Assembly (NCBI GenBank): GCA_016302215.1
Contig: JAEDNZ010000116.1
Span: forward strand, 1 to 5,940
Direction: 5' to 3'
DNA from: Muribaculaceae bacterium
Lineage (GTDB): Bacteria; Bacteroidota; Bacteroidia; Bacteroidales; Muribaculaceae
DNA: 5,940 bases
The notes under the pieces were generated by a model. That model was given only the letters and a program-made list of their open reading frames with translations. It did no database searches and had not been told where the DNA came from. Below are positions 5,657-5,940 of this stretch, piece by piece. The position numbers were made by a program, and so were the translations under genes. How positions within the stretch are numbered: position 1 is the stretch's first letter; each line of letters starts with the position of its first letter.

Positions 5657-5940
5657 TTAGAAATCAATTCCTAAACGAATTGTAAAACCTCCACAGTTGG
5701 CAGTACCTTCATCGTAGTACCCTCCATAACTGAAAAAATATTCAAATTTCTGCATTGTGTAGCCTAACGACAGGTTGATGCCTGCTTTAGGGCTTATCGC
5801 ATATCTGATACCTACCGATGGCGACATATAGAAGCCTGAGATGTCGGTCGGAGTATAACCGATACGGAAGTCGACGAACGGCGCAACTCGACCCGTGCCG
5901 AAATTGCCATACTCACCACGGAAGTCAGCAAAAATCGGCA
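5657..5940 (-). CDS. Outer-membrane beta-barrel protein, C-terminal 93 residues (5' end outside window)
   Basis: Read on the minus strand, the frame is open from the right edge to a TAA at 5657-5659 and encodes 93 residues plus a partial codon. The sequence shows short alternating strands rich in aromatics and glycine, separated by turns: PIFADFRGEYG, VAPFVDFRIGYT, GFYMSPSVGIRYAISPK, AGINLSLGYTMQKFEYFF, and finally GGFTIRLGIDF. The C-terminal Phe and the strand pattern are typical of small Bacteroidetes outer-membrane beta-barrels that are inserted by the BAM complex. The fold 'YxxSPSVGxRYAISPKxGxNLSLGY' is common in this phylum's 'outer membrane beta-barrel' proteins, which usually have about 180-230 residues and a signal peptide; both would lie beyond the window. 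No substrate or partner can be inferred. Base composition (about 48% GC over 5701-5940) is lower than in the CotH-family gene. A strong terminator follows directly. Confidence 0.85.
   Translation of the reverse strand, partial: PIFADFRGEYGNFGTGRVAPFVDFRIGYTPTDISGFYMSPSVGIRYAISPKAGINLSLGYTMQKFEYFFSYGGYYDEGTANCGGFTIRLGIDF

Overview
The window looks like chromosomal DNA of a fairly GC-rich member of the Bacteroidales, most probably a gut lineage near the Muribaculaceae. Three lines of evidence support the order: Bacteroidetes-type -7 promoter elements (TAnnTTTG) with little sign of Shine-Dalgarno sequences; protein families typical of the phylum (a DUF5606 protein, a secreted CotH-family protein with a type IX secretion-like tail, an outer-membrane beta-barrel ending in Phe); and SmpB and Rel sequences of Bacteroidetes character. 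The family-level placement is inference only.

Layout, left to right. (1) Bases 3-728 (+) encode the C-terminal third of a long RelA/SpoT (p)ppGpp enzyme whose catalytic half lies before the window. It overlaps by 17 bases a 292-residue lipoprotein of unknown function (712-1590, +), so the two are probably cotranscribed and perhaps translationally coupled. (2) A short convergent gap holds a long hairpin (1643-1698) followed, on the minus strand, by six T residues. It is the terminator of a small DUF5606 gene (1734-2159, -). (3) A divergent AT-rich promoter region (2160-2273) has one -7 element facing each way. (4) To its right lie a five-helix Yip1-like membrane protein (2274-2825, +) and then smpB (2876-3328, +), the tmRNA partner in ribosome rescue. 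(5) The gap between smpB and the next, convergent gene carries four tandem copies of a 9-base unit, GTCTGACNN. (6) Bases 3448-5487 (-) encode a 679-residue secreted protein: signal peptide, discoidin-like domain, CotH kinase-like domain with its metal/catalytic Asp motifs, acidic linker, and a type IX sorting-like tail. It has its own well-formed Bacteroidetes promoter. (7) A strong hairpin terminator (5608-5641) closes an outer-membrane beta-barrel gene (5657 to beyond the right edge, -), of which only the last 93 codons are visible.

No single pathway unites the genes. The left part is housekeeping (stringent response, ribosome rescue, small conserved proteins) and the right part is cell-envelope and secreted functions. 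I see no mobile element, CRISPR array, tRNA or rRNA. The items most worth a second look are the discoidin-CotH secreted protein, the uncharacterised lipoprotein coupled to the Rel gene, and the GTCTGACNN tandem repeat. No gene-free stretch exceeds 170 bases.
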